A DNA stretch of 64,000 nt. Source: Schistosoma mansoni (taxonomy: Eukaryota > Platyhelminthes > Trematoda > Strigeidida > Schistosomatidae). A program made the position numbers and the translations under genes. The stretch spans positions 13,872,512 through 13,936,511 of the forward strand of contig NC_031497.1 of assembly GCF_000237925.1 (NCBI RefSeq), read 5' to 3'. The notes below the pieces were generated by a model. The model was not told where the DNA came from and made no database searches. It saw nothing but the letters and a program-made list of their open reading frames with translations. Positions 8,804-21,133 of the stretch are shown here, piece by piece; positions within the stretch are counted from its first letter, which is position 1; the number at the start of each line of letters is the position of its first letter.

Positions 8804-11800
8804 GACGTGCTAACAACAACGCATATATATGTTTCAAAACTCGGACAACGCGGTTCCACTACAAAACAGAAAGTTTATTTACAAGATAGTCTCATACATC
8901 GTTTGGCAAGTCTAGTTCACACAGGGCTTATTTTTGTTCTTGCAACTCATTTACCCTTTTGATACTGTTACAGACTACAGGCTGTACGATGTGGTACGTT
9001 TTAACAAATTATAACAATTTTGAAGTCACAATACAGTAATAAACAGGAACCCATTTATTAACTTGCTCGTTTATACACGTGGATATGCTTTCATAAATGT
9101 TAACAGACTTTATTTACTTGAAAAACTAAATTGAATGATATCTTATCTGTAACCCATGTTGTAGATTAATGATCATGCCTGCAAAAATGTCGTGACTTGC
9201 TTTATATTACCATTAATCATCACACTATTCATATTCTTATGTGCATCAATTTCCTCTCTCCGTTTCTGTAATATTACGTACCACCCTAACTGAGCAGCAC
9301 ATACAGTAAACTCTGTAACATTTGTAAAATTCTGACCATTGCTGTAAATTGGTACACCTTCTGAGACATACTATTACTGCAGTCAGAACAGCCCTGAGAA
9401 TTTCTGCTGGTCGAACGAACTAGACCACATTTCGACGTAGCTAAAGTAAGGAATCATGTCAATACCCTATTAATTCCGTGTATCAGACCTACCTTTAATT
9501 GTACATATCCGAAATCTTCCAGACACTCTCTTGCCTACAATTCGGAGCGCGCAGGTTCATCAGTGGTAACTTTCATGAAGAAAGCAGTACATGAGTCTGT
9601 GTTATAATCCTAATCTCCTTAATCGATGGATAAAGATGAATGGATCAAGTAAGAACTGGAATACAATTTTCTTGAATATGTATTTCAGTAATTGAATTCA
9701 CCATCATATACAGTAGTAAAAAATTAAAACTAAGTAAGATGAACACAAGTGGTCCTGAATAATAGTAGCATTGGTTTAACATAAGATTTTTACCTCCTTG
9801 TAAGTTGGGTTAATGATGACACAAGCAATCATAGACAACATTTGCATAAGGAAGAAATAAAACTGGCAACAGAATAACCCGAAATTGTACTTTAATGGAA
9901 TAAATCCAGGCATTTGAATTAATCACACAACATACCAAAAGTTAACCAAACCAGTTCAGCTATTGAATTTGGCAATAGCATGCACAATTAGATGTCATTT
10001 TGAAAATGAGCATACATTTATGTTCAGTAAACATGTTTGTATTAAATACCATAAGCTGATGCACGCAAAACTAATGGACAATATTGAAAACGGATTCTGC
10101 AATTTATCCATCGAATTACACAACGGAAAACACAATAATTTCACCAAATAAAAATTACTCAACAGTAGTCAAAAACTACAACTGCACCTCAAACAATTGC
10201 GATAGTAAGAACAACACATATAAGGGAACAATATTGTTTTCAATTGAATATCATGAACCATCACTGTAATATGAGGGAGTATTTATGTCGATATATGGAA
10301 GCGTTTGTGAGTCAATTATTGCTCAGAGGTAGATTAAAAGTGATAAGTATAAGGTGTAGACTAATGGTAGAGTAATACGCCACATGAAAGCATGCGTAAT
10401 TCCATTTTACCACACATGACCCAATGATATTTTAAGTCTTCAGGAAAAATTTTGTGAGACATAACCAAAGCAATGGTAATTTCCTCTATCACAAAAACAG
10501 CAACTTCACGATGTTTGTATTGAGCAGTAGTGATATTCCGTCCATATCCTACTCTCCGAGAGGTGCCAGCACCTTACTCATTATTATTGATACCAATTGC
10601 TCGCGCAGTTTTCTACAGAAATCCAGTTGTTACAGGTTTACTTATAACTGTATTTAGTGTTTACTAAATATTCCTCATCATGTCCTCATATCTAAGAGGG
10701 GTATAGACCACTCAAAGCATATTCGAAGAAGAATAACCTAAATGGTTGTCACCATGAAATAGACCTTACTTACCTCACCTATAAACTCCAAATTTATAGC
10801 CTGTGAAGTACAGAAGAAATAAAGAATATAATGAGGCGTTTCTTATCGGTCATAATTCTCTTCACCTCAGAAAGTGGCTGACACGTTCCACTATTACATC
10901 ACACACAAGCGGTAATCGGTTTAGGACAAAACACGAACAAATATACCTTTACTTATGATTAGTATTCGACTTAGAACTCAATTTATTTGAAATTGTTTAG
11001 TCGAACCTTGGTGTTGATACGCATACCGTTACAATTATCCGTCTTATAAGCACATAGTTGTGTCTATTGAGTATTGTCTACGCCTAAACCGTCGCGCTAC
11101 AACTGAAATTGTCACTACTTTTATCACTCTGAGACTTGTTTCCATTATTTCACCTCACTGTGTTGATATGGTGTTGGAGTTTAAACTGATGCACACATAT
11201 ACCAGATTCTATGTTGCTTATAACAGACTGACCTGAAAATTAATGTGTATTGGGATTGTAAATGTAAAGTGAAAAATAAATAGTTTTGATGTCGAGTTCT
11301 GAGTGCCATAACTCCGAAGGTTCGGCAGACTGGATTGGATTATTGGATATCAAAGATGATTTATTGAATATCTTGAAGGAGAAGATTGAACACACGCTTT
11401 TACAATGAAATACGCAAGTTGTTGTTTAATTCCAAACGTTTTAAACAGTAGGTTCTAGTATGATTGCACACTAAAGATAGTAAAGTAATTCAGAGGCACC
11501 TGTCAGCTTTTCAAAACTATTATGATAAAGCGGTTTGTTAAAGTTTTTCCCAAGGTTAATCGTCGAGATGAGCGATAGCTCTGTATATGTTGGTAGAACT
11601 GATTGCCTCATGGAGATTCATGGCCTAGTCTTCAGGTCTAGTAGTAATCCATATGACGAACATAACGATTTCAATGGTCTCCATTGGTTATTATTATCAG
11701 TATTGTTGTGTGATATTTTTCGAGGTGATTTTAAACATCGTTCCATAGAAATTTAATGATAGTAATACTCAGTGTCCCCCTCCGTTTTCTATCGCGTTCT

Positions 11801-12194
11801 TCTCATAGAAGTAGTTTCTTTTAGCTTATAAGTTTGCTTCACTGTTTCGTTACTAACTTACAAGTTTACGGATTAAAATGCTTGCCAGTAAACGTGAGTG
11901 TAGTAACTTACTTGCTACGGTTTACTGTTCTTTGAGCTGAATCACAAGAGGTTTCAATTTAGTGAGTTGTATCCACACTCGGTTTGGTGAGTGCGCCCTG
12001 GCTATTTCGTAGAGATATGAGCTATTACTTGTTCACACTTCACTACATACTGTTGATCAAGCTGCTGGTTGAAGTTCGACCTTATGAAACTCAACCTACG
12101 TAGTGTTATAGTTTACCGAAAGCCAGAAGTACTTTACTCGTGTATTTACCGATTTCTTCACTCATTATTTATCTTAAACTTTTCTCTACCTCAG
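8804..12194. other. No supported gene
   Basis: AT-rich sequence with only short open frames lacking conservation or splice structure. I looked for upstream PP2A exons here and saw none. 11111-11535 recurs inverted at 48757-49180, so it belongs to the 5' flank of the duplicated block. Confidence 0.6.
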
Positions 12195-12330
12195 TTTGGG
12201 ATATGAGAATGGGCGATCGACCGTGTGAAATTTGTTCAGTTCATGAACCATTTCGATCACAACTTTGTATGTTGTATGAAAATGATGCTATTTTTGATAA
12301 ATTCTTATGTGGATGGTCTGATGATGATAG
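12195..12330 (+). CDS. PP2A B (PR55) regulatory subunit, penultimate exon
   Basis: The B subunit is a WD40 propeller that directs PP2A to its substrates. This 136-nt exon follows a CTACCTCAG acceptor and ends at GTAAAC. It encodes VWDMRMGDRPCEICSVHEPF, then RSQLCMLYENDAIFDKF, which match the human segment VWDLNMENRP...LCSLYENDCIFDKF. It leaves phase 2, and the first base of the exon at 17537 completes the codon, giving WSDDDR-YAITGSYG as the family expects. The upstream exons are not in the window. Confidence 0.92.
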
Positions 12331-13014
12331 GTAAACTTTAAAAATATGTATTTCTTGTTTTTTTATTTATTATCTGTTTTCTTCGATAAAAATTAAATAA
12401 CAATTACAATGAATAAACGGATGTGACTATCGAATATCTACGGATCAATCAGATGCATGCATGATTTTGATTCGTTGAATTTTCGTGTAAGTGGTTTGGT
12501 GACTCATGTAGTGCAAAACGTAAACGTCTGGCTGCATTGACCGGTGGGGATTTCGTCAAATATCTAGGTATTAAAATGCCTTGATAAAAGCTTCAACATA
12601 CTTTTTCATAAAGATGTTGGTTAGTGCTATCGTTCAGTGTTTTGGATTTATAATCTTTCTCTCTGTTAGCTCCTTAATCAATCAATATTGTGGTTAAATC
12701 AATTGGTATTCATTTACTAGATGAGGTGGTAGTATCACTAATCCCTTATGTCTGAAACGGTGTGACTGAAGGATGATGTGCACGAATTTTTACCTGGTAA
12801 ACACGTTACACACTATTTGTCTCTGTGTTCAGCAAAATACTATTAAGTTTTATTTATTTATTTATTTAAACACATACATATTGGTACAAAAGGGCATCAG
12901 ATACATATGCGCCACACAAAATAATGAAAGTGGGAAGAGGAGGGACGAAAAGATAAGGCCGACTGGAATGTACAACCGGAAGACTCTATCAGTTAAGAAA
13001 GCTAGAACCACTCT

Positions 13015-14700
13015 TTATGAAGAAAGTAAAAGAAGGTTACAGCAGGATCGCCACTGGCTTCTATTCTGAGCCATATCTGATAGTGTCTCTAGCCACTGTG
13101 TTGCACCATCTCTCGGACCCCAGCCAGGGAGTCGTGAAAGACCAACAGAAGCTAGCCCTTTGCAGCTTTCTTTCATGCCACGACACCATGTCATACACTG
13201 ACCACCTCTCCGCTTTTTCCAACCAGTCCCAGAGTCGGCAAATAATGCACGACGTGGAAGCCTCTGGGACGACATTCGTAAAACATGTCCAAGCCATCGA
13301 AGTCGGTGTTTCAAGGTGGTGACACCAATTGAATTACCGTCTCTGCGCCCGGACACACGATGCCGAACCTCTGCATTACTAACATGGTGTTGCCACTGAA
13401 TGTCAGCAATCCTTCGGAGACAACGATGATCGAACACAGAGAGTCGTCTGGCATCCTCAACTCGGAGATGCCAGGTTTCACAAGCATAGAGCAAAACTGA
13501 TCTCACCGACGCGTTGTAGATCCGACCTTTTACAGCCAGACTAACATCACGAAGGCGCCAAAGATGGCCCAGATTGGCATAATCCGCTCTGGCTTTCATT
13601 ATACGTGCATCAATCTCATCACTCACGCCCCCACCAGCACTTATGTAGCTACCTAGATGCACGAACTTCTCAACTACTTCAATCTGCACACCATCCAGGG
13701 TGAGTACAGGATTAGAATCCTGCCAGTCTTGTAGGAGTACTTTGCACTTGGAGGGAGCAAAGCACATACCGTACCTGCGGACACTGATTGCAAACTGATT
13801 GAGTGCGGATTGCATGCCTTGGGCATTATCGCACAGTAAGACAATATCATCCGCATACTCAAGGTCGAGAAGTCGTTCTCCAGGCAACATATCCACACCG
13901 CCATTACTTACATCCATCAGAGCTGTTTCCAGGATGTCATCGATGGCAAAGTTGAAGAGGAATGGTGAGATCGGGCAACCCTGCCTAACCCCACTGCTTG
14001 AATGGAACAATGGAGAAATGTGGTTGTATGCCCTCACTCTGCCTGAAATGTTCGTGTACAGGGTTTTTAAGATGTTAATAAACTTCTCAGGCACACCCTT
14101 CTTCAATAGACAATCCCAGAGAACAGTCCTGTCCAACGAATCGAAGGCAGCCCTGATATCAAGAAACACTACGATTGTTGGCCTGCGATAAGTATGACGG
14201 TGTTCTAACATTTGGCGGAGAGTGAAGATGTGATCGATGCATCCTCGACAAGAACGAAAACCAGCCTGCTCCTCGCGAGTCAATCGTTCTCGGGTTTTAA
14301 ACAACCTACGAAGAATGACAGAAGCCAATAGTTTGGACGCAATCGGAAGTAGACTTATCCCCCGATAGTTGTTACAGGAACGACGTGAACCCTTTTTAAA
14401 GATAGGGACGACTATCGACTCATTCCATGATGTTGGAACACTTTCTGACTCCCAAACCCTTGTAAACAACATAGTCAATTCCTTAGTCAGAAAGTCACCA
14501 CCATCTTTAAAAAGAGCTGGAGGTAAGTCATCTGGGCCCAGTGATTTGTAGCGCTTCAGGAGTTGGAGTACTTTGCGGACTTCCGCCTCGTTTGGTAGAT
14601 CAGTCATCATCGGCCATGGGGGGCAGGACAAGCTGGTTGATGTTGCCGGAGCAGCAGGCCAGTTGAACTGCCCTTCGAAAAAATTCCGCCCATCGTCCAA
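13015..14700 (-). CDS. LINE reverse transcriptase
   Basis: 561 residues. The fingers and palm motifs are clear: YRGISLLPIASKLL, FLDIRAAFDSLDR, GVRQGCPISPFLFNF and the catalytic LEYADDIVLL. A C-terminal region with RRLRW-type motifs (LKHRLRWLGHVLRM) follows. It reverse-transcribes the element RNA at the nicked target. The real polyprotein starts upstream in another frame. Confidence 0.9.
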   Translation of the reverse strand: MDDGRNFFEGQFNWPAAPATSTSLSCPPWPMMTDLPNEAEVRKVLQLLKRYKSLGPDDLPPALFKDGGDFLTKELTMLFTRVWESESVPTSWNESIVVPIFKKGSRRSCNNYRGISLLPIASKLLASVILRRLFKTRERLTREEQAGFRSCRGCIDHIFTLRQMLEHRHTYRRPTIVVFLDIRAAFDSLDRTVLWDCLLKKGVPEKFINILKTLYTNISGRVRAYNHISPLFHSSSGVRQGCPISPFLFNFAIDDILETALMDVSNGGVDMLPGERLLDLEYADDIVLLCDNAQGMQSALNQFAISVRRYGMCFAPSKCKVLLQDWQDSNPVLTLDGVQIEVVEKFVHLGSYISAGGGVSDEIDARIMKARADYANLGHLWRLRDVSLAVKGRIYNASVRSVLLYACETWHLRVEDARRLSVFDHRCLRRIADIQWQHHVSNAEVRHRVSGRRDGNSIGVTTLKHRLRWLGHVLRMSSQRLPRRALFADSGTGWKKRRGGQCMTWCRGMKESCKGLASVGLSRLPGWGPRDGATQWLETLSDMAQNRSQWRSCCNLLLLSS

Positions 14701-15064
14701 GACGTCGAGGGATGTTAGTGATTAGCATCCTCTCATCCTCGCAGATTGTTTCACTCACACCAGACTTCTTGCTGCCAGTGGCTCGGATGAGTTGGGAGAG
14801 CTTCCGGCAGTTACCAGATGCACCTGCTGTTTCCATCTCATTAGCACGCTCCGACCACCAGGCTTCTCGGTCCTTACGCAAGCTTTGCCCAATTTCATTA
14901 CGTAACAGCCTTCGTTTGTGGTCAAACTCACGGTCACCCGGAGTAGACCGACGGGCTTCCATCAGTTGTAAGGAGCCAGAAGAAACCCAGTGCTTGTAAG
15001 CGGGACGTTTCGCGAGGCCGCAAGCGACTTTACTCGCCATTTTCATGGCGTCATGAAGATGCAA
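14600..15064 (-). CDS. LINE linker between endonuclease and RT
   Basis: 154 residues in the same frame as the endonuclease, after the TAG. It is a charged linker region rich in Arg and Glu, typical of the segment between the two catalytic domains. It overlaps the next frame by about 100 bases, which places the frame shift there. Confidence 0.7.
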   Translation of the reverse strand: MHLHDAMKMASKVACGLAKRPAYKHWVSSGSLQLMEARRSTPGDREFDHKRRLLRNEIGQSLRKDREAWWSERANEMETAGASGNCRKLSQLIRATGSKKSGVSETICEDERMLITNIPRRLGRWAEFFRRAVQLACCSGNINQLVLPPMADDD

Positions 15065-16066
15065 CTAATGCTCATCTATACTTTTCGGTGGTATGGTAGC
15101 TAGCCTAGAAGCTAGCTCCGCTCGATACTGACTTGCAACAGAAGTTGCAGCCAGTTTACTAACATTGGTCCGTTGATGGCGGTCAATCCTTCGGCCACTG
15201 AAAAGTAAAGTGAGATTGGCGCAGACCAGGGCATGATCAGACTCCAGATAGGTACTCCAAAAGGAGCGGCAGTCTTGTACACAACCACGCCAGCGGTAGC
15301 TGATCGCGATGTGATCCATCTGAGTACAGGCTTGAGATGCAGAGGGAGGACGCCAGGTGGCACACCGGCGATGACTGTGCCGGAAGTTGGCGCTAGCCAG
15401 AAACAGGTTGTGATGTGTGCACAGTTGCAACAAACGGTCCCCGTTATCTGTCCCGCGACCAACAAGTCCCCATCGGACACCTAAACGACTCTCTTCTGTG
15501 CCTAGACGCCCGATCTGTGCATTCAAGTCTCCGGCTAGTACTACAATATTTGTCGAACGCGCTTTCTGGAGAAGAACTGTTAACTGATGGTAAAACTCAT
15601 CCTTGATTGCATCCGGGCTGCAATCTGTCGGGGCATAGGCGGAGATGACGAAAAGACACCGTTTCTCACGCCGGTTTCTTCTCACTTTGATGGAACTTTC
15701 TAATCTAACAGCACATAACCGACTGTTAATGGGGTTCCAATCGATTAGAGCTGCCTCAGCTCTAGCGCTTAGTGCAACACCAACGCCAGCAAGACCGGAC
15801 GAAGATTCCACAGAGTCCCCGGATAAGCGCACGTGAAACAAGCTTTTCGAAGCGACAGATGGAGAGCGAATTTGTAGTACCTCACTAGAGTCTTGAATAC
15901 GGGTCTCGGATAGACAACAAACATCAACATTAAGACTTTGTAAAGACATAGCCAGCCCCATCTGTTGTCCGATCTGCATTAGTGTGCGAACGTTGAAGGA
16001 AGCCAGCTTGAACGGCGTACGTGGTTTCAGAAAGACTGCTTCAGTATTCGTAATCGGTGGAAGCAT
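15065..16066 (-). CDS. LINE endonuclease domain
   Basis: 333 residues. ASFNVRTL near residue 22, SETRIQD near 54, AGDLNAQIG near 178, and SDHALV near 277 are the usual exonuclease-endonuclease-phosphatase motifs used to nick target DNA. The frame ends at a TAG directly before a continuing open frame, so this is the front part of a longer polyprotein rather than a separate protein. Confidence 0.85.
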   Translation of the reverse strand: MLPPITNTEAVFLKPRTPFKLASFNVRTLMQIGQQMGLAMSLQSLNVDVCCLSETRIQDSSEVLQIRSPSVASKSLFHVRLSGDSVESSSGLAGVGVALSARAEAALIDWNPINSRLCAVRLESSIKVRRNRREKRCLFVISAYAPTDCSPDAIKDEFYHQLTVLLQKARSTNIVVLAGDLNAQIGRLGTEESRLGVRWGLVGRGTDNGDRLLQLCTHHNLFLASANFRHSHRRCATWRPPSASQACTQMDHIAISYRWRGCVQDCRSFWSTYLESDHALVCANLTLLFSGRRIDRHQRTNVSKLAATSVASQYRAELASRLATIPPKSIDEH

Positions 16067-17536
16067 TCACTTTCAACCAGACAGTGACTGGAGATCGTTT
16101 AGATAGGACAGAGTTTCCACAATGGGCGAGCTACTGCATAAGTTGGAAAAAAAGGATACACAATTTGGGAATATGGGGAGTGAAAAAGCGACGTAGTAAA
16201 TAATAGTAATAATAATAATAATAATGATAATGTAAATTGTCTTTCTTCTATTAGGAACGAGAGCAGTGTAGTTAGCGGAGTGCGTCATTTCATGTCATTT
16301 GTGTGTGGGCTGTGATACTGCCCGGGTGCCCAAACCGAAGCAGATGATCTTCTTGGGGGGTCACACCCCGAGCCTTTGACCTAAAGGTCTGGTCCACAAG
16401 GTAGTGAAGCATCGTGAGGAGATGCAGTCCCATGGTAGCCGGTGACCAACAACAGGTTCATACGCCATTCGTTCCATCAGGATCCTGGAGCCAATGTCCA
16501 CCAATGGTTTGGAATCAGGGTTTTCCAACTCCCCTAGGTGGACCCTCCGTGTCCACCAACCCGGTTAAAGCGCCGGAAATTTGCTTTTCATCCTCTCACT
16601 TTCGTAAACAACACCCCCACCACAAGAAGGCAGTGAGTAGAACTTCCCTGTCAGAGGCTATATATTCGCTTGGCCATGTGAGAGCATTTCGAGAGGGAGT
16701 GCGGACTCTTCCCACTCTCGGCCGTACCAGGGCATTTGGAGGCTTACTATTAAGTGCTTGCAATGATAGGTAATTATGGCTCATAAACATATGGAGGTGT
16801 TACATGGCTCAGAATCGTTCGCAATTGCGCAGATATATTCACTCTTTATCTTCCTTGAATCCCGAGTTCAGAAATCTGGTTACATTTCTTCCTGCCATAC
16901 ATAAGCTTTTCTACTGCTGATACTGTAACTATTCCTGCTACTCATTTACTTGTCTTGGCAATGTTATCTCATTGTACTAGTATGGTAAGACAACTTGCAC
17001 CGATGCACATATATGTCAGGTCCTACGTTGCATGTGGTTGACTAAAGCGTGTATTGAATAAGATATTTGTGGTATTTTGTTAACTGAAAAGTCATCCACT
17101 TACTGTAGCAATGGTATATTAGTGAGAAGAAAATAATTGTATCCTCCCTTATTATGGAAATGCAGTGTACAACCGAAGCTTAACCAGCTCGTCTATTAAT
17201 CTTCTCACTATCGAGTTCCTTCACTAAAATAATAGATGACCATTTGTAAGCCCGATTTCCATAAAAATGGTTCATTGATGTCCTTACTTGCTTTCGAGGT
17301 ACTTCCTAGTGACTGACTGTAAGATATGTTTCGTCTGATGCAGAGTTGTTGTGATTCGCGAAAATCCCACTAATGAGCCGACAATGCGATTATGTTTAAT
17401 GTTGAGACTTCTGCATTGATACGGAAGTTGGATTTTTAAGGACTAAACGAGATGTGATATATTTGCTGTAGTCGGTGCTTTACAACCTTAAATCTCATAT
17501 TTCTATCATACAATATAACCTACATTTTATATACAG

Positions 17537-18842
17537 GTATGCAATAACGGGTTCTTACGGCAATCTCTTTCATATATTTGACCGTCACAATGGCTCTGAT
17601 TGGTTGTATGACCTTGACGACTCAAGCAATCCTTACAACACGAATTCTGCATGTAATACTGGGAATTACTTATCACCTAAACGTTTTATGTCTCCCGATG
17701 ATCCTATTGGAAGTCGGTTAGGTTTATCTTCAATTTTCGTAACACCATTGGATGCTGTGGAAGCTCTCTTTCCAGAAACTACAAGTCAAACCAGTTCGCA
17801 TAGCAGCTGTAGTGATAATAATGATTGGAATAAAGTTGACGATAGTTCGAACACCTTAGAGGTATCACCTGGCAGAACAAAGCTATCTAACTGTCAACTA
17901 GATGATCTCAACCCTCCAGAGAATACTCCATCAGCACCCCCAACTGGTTCTAAGCGTCGAAAGCAAATCCTTCCTTCTCGTACTAATAATTCTACTGATT
18001 CTCATTGTGCTGTACAAAGTGAACACGAAAAATCCCGTAATTGTCACCACAAAAGTAAACATCGTCATCATAACAGGATCTTTCCACATGACATGGTAGA
18101 AAAATGTGGATACGGTGTTAGTTCTTCTTGCACCGTACCGAACTCAAATGATGGTCATGAGTTATCAAGTATCATTCTAAATTCACCGCCTGGTAAAAAA
18201 ACGTCTATCGCAGAATCTCAATCAGGGACATCAACTGTCCCTGGGATGCACCAGATACACTGTCGACATAAAATACTTCACCTATCCTGGCATCCAAAGA
18301 AATTCCTTACGGTAGCTATATCAGGCAATCGGTTGTTTCTTGTTTCAGGTCAGCCGACATTTAGTGATACATTACCTTCACAGAAGGATTCGAGTCACTG
18401 CTCTTCCTGTTTATCTAAGTCAACTGATGATGAGAACAACATACCTAGTGGACATTGTGAAGCGAGTTCCACACCTATAAGAGATAAAGTAACTTCTATT
18501 TCATTCCAAAGTTCAAATGTGAAAGCTGCTAAACGTCGCCGACGACGTCATCAACTAGATAGTTCAAATTCGGTTAATGCTTTCCCTAACCTAACAGATA
18601 GGATAGAAAATCATATTTCAGATATTGATTTTCTTCCTGATGCTTCTGTGGTTTGTGGAATGGATTATGTAACAAATTATGAAGCTGACCATGAAGATAA
18701 TTATAATGAGCAACACACTTCTGAAGCGCAACTAGATTCTATAAGTTCTGACCGGAATAGTGAAAAAGTTCCATGTATAAATTCCTTGTTTCCATCATCA
18801 AGAGAAACATTCTCAACTAATTTGAACGATGTTTTACAATGA
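17537..18842 (+). CDS. PP2A B (PR55) regulatory subunit, last exon with long extension
   Basis: The exon follows ATACAG and opens with YAITGSYGNLFHIFDR, the last WD40 blade region (human VVMTGSYNNFFRMFDR). About 230 residues rich in Ser, Asn and His then intervene before HKILHLSWHPKKFLTVAISG, which matches the human C-terminal strand HTAWHPKENIIAVATT. Human B subunits end some ten residues later, but this frame runs on about 150 residues to a TGA. That tail is acidic and contains a basic cluster KAAKRRRRRHQ that could be a nuclear localisation signal. The propeller motifs are kept, so the insert probably loops out. The 434 codons seen here are one exon. Confidence 0.9.
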
Positions 18843-21133
18843 TAATGCTTTTCCTACCATTTTGATTGTCTTCCTTACCATGTCTCTAATTTTTGCCTGA
18901 CTTCATCTCAGGGTTGACATATTTCCATTATCAATTTCTAAAGCATCAAAAGTGTTTTTACAATTGCTGGAGGAGTATCTCATTTATTCTGGGATAAATA
19001 TACAATAATAGTACATGCATAATTACATACGCACATACACATATACAGGCGGGAAGAGAGACATGCGTTTAGACACAAACAATCTCTTCTCTGTACAAAT
19101 GCTGACTCCCGACATCATGTTACGACGCTGCTATTTTAATGTTCTCTATTGATGGGGATTTTTCCTACCCATTTTTCCACTTTACAATACCTACTTATTC
19201 TAAGCTTGATTGTGTTTCATTTGCATAAGATTTGCGTGCCTTTACAGTACAAATTATTGTAATTGAAATGGAAGTATTGTAAATCACTGACTGGAAATGT
19301 TTTCCATAGATTGTATTCCATTCCAAAAGTATAACGTGTATTTTTCGTGCATTTCTAATTTAGCATAAATTATAAAACATGAAGTTGTTGCTTTTATTGT
19401 CTAAATTATTTGCATCACTCAGCTTACAAGTTACAGTTTCATTTCTTCGTCATATTATGGTTTCAGCAATACCTTTGGTATTGTTGACAAATTTACCTCC
19501 AAGCTGACAAGTGTTGAGTAAGTAACTGAAATATTGACGTAGTAATTTATATCGCCTAGTCATGAAAATGTTGGGTTTTGATCATATTGGTGTTTGGTGG
19601 AATTGTAGCATATGTGGAAGTATCACATTTGAGAAATTGAATGCAGAATACCAATTATTGTCAATTATATCATCAATCGAAATTGATCGCCACTACAGAT
19701 TCCATTTCTATGTTTATTAGTGTTGTATGAATTTCGGATTTGATATGCCATAGTTTTAACAGCCAATGCCTTCTGAATATATTGTTTTGTTGCCATCGTC
19801 TTTACGATTGTGTATGTGTATGGAAGTTCACTAACTAACCATTCGATTTGTTAGTTTTCTGAAGTAGCTTGTAATGAAATAGTGGGTACACAAGCACCTA
19901 GTCAAACTTTTGGGCCAACAGTTCTCCAGTTGTGTGAGCATTGAAATTAAGCTATCTGTTCTAGATCTAGTCGAACCGAATAGTTTTGAGTGCTAACTGT
20001 ATGCTCTTGCGCGTTTTTATGAAGTGATTCCAAATTATCACCACAGGAACGATACATTTCTTGTCATATTTTCGTTTCTATCAATCCCTAAAAATAACAG
20101 GAGGCTAATATATTGGAATCCAACGAATACAGAAGGCAGTGTGGGGGTGGAATAAGCTTCTATGAGGCTTACGAACATACTGATTTTCCATGTGTGTGTT
20201 GATTTCGATCTTCTGTGAATGAACTTCTAAGAATGTTATTGTGAGAAGTGCAAACGCTAATGTCATGAAAACTCGATCAGTGATCTATATTGGATGAAAG
20301 TGAAGTTGTTGATGAGATTGAGTATACTTGTTCGTGTGACTACTCTAAACTGAAGAAGTGTAGCAATACCTGAAACGTTCAGTTGTATAGTGAGTCCCAA
20401 ATAAGGTCTGCTTGAAAGGTTATTTCCAACAGATGGAAGACGGAACTCATTGAAGAGGAAATATAAAAAACGCAATATCTGTACACGTTCAGCATTGTGA
20501 AATCCAAATCACTTGTCTTTATTAATAGGTGTTCGTTTCTATTCAATGGTAACAGCAAACTGTTGCTTTTTATAATTTATTCTAGGTATTGATCAGATTG
20601 TCTGTAAATTGTTTTGTGCTAATGATTGTCAACTTTTTAGTGTCCACGGCCTTTCAAGTAACGGTTTGCGCCTGTTTATTACCTGATAAACACATAATGC
20701 ATAAGAATTGGAACTCGATCTCTATTCATCCAACGAATCCCATTGAATGTGCTTTTATACCTTGAATCCTTCGACTTCACTGTTTAGAGTAACATGTGAA
20801 CCAGATGAATATTGGTAACTCGGTAACTTGAAAAGAGAGGATGACTGCATTTTCAGTGTTGACCTTTGAGATAGGTAAAAACTGAGCACCGAAAGGACAC
20901 AAGCAAAGAGAAAACACTTTGCAGTCAATAATTTATTTCCAGCATCTCAAGTAGATAAATAAACTGAACACATTGTGATGAACTTGCATTTAATGAAATA
21001 ATTTTAAAGTACTACTACAACTACAACAACAACAAAATAAATGTTAGTAAATGAAACGACAGTGTCTTCCATCCTATTCTTTGAGTTACATGTAGACTCC
21101 TACAAGAGAAGTATATGTTGAGTTGATGACTAT
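18843..21133. other. Intergenic: 3' flanks of PP2A and the micro-exon gene
   Basis: Probable PP2A 3' UTR, then sequence shared with copy 3 from about 19828 onward. No open frame with support. A minus-strand AATAAA at 20932-20937 lies about 200 bases past the stop of the micro-exon gene. Confidence 0.5.
20932..20937 (-). promoter_or_regulatory. Poly(A) signal AATAAA of micro-exon gene copy 2
   Basis: AATAAA on the minus strand, about 200 bases downstream of the stop at 21134. Copy 3 has AATAAA in the same place (62878-62883). Confidence 0.5.

Larger units (their letters stand above)
12849..16744 (-). mobile_element. Full-length RTE-clade LINE (Perere-3/SR3-like)
   Basis: A 3.9-kb non-LTR retrotransposon in the PP2A intron, antisense to it. 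It has an 11-bp target duplication, TACTATTAAGT, at 12838-12848 and 16745-16755, so both ends are intact. The 3' tail on the element strand is a short (AAAT)n run, as in RTE elements. It encodes an apurinic-type endonuclease followed by reverse transcriptase. One in-frame TAG (15065-15067) and one frame shift near 14.6-14.7 kb interrupt an otherwise open polyprotein, so the insertion is fairly young. Family naming within RTE is from memory. Confidence 0.88.
12331..17536 (+). other. Intron of the PP2A B gene
   Basis: GT-AG intron of 5.2 kb. About 75% of it is one LINE in antisense orientation (12849-16744). The rest is AT-rich sequence without recognisable features; the last 273 bases are repeated at positions 1-273. 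Confidence 0.85.

Noticed and set aside
16414-16773. 119-codon plus-strand frame
   Set aside because: Antisense to the 5' UTR of the LINE; partial copies elsewhere follow the LINE, not a gene.
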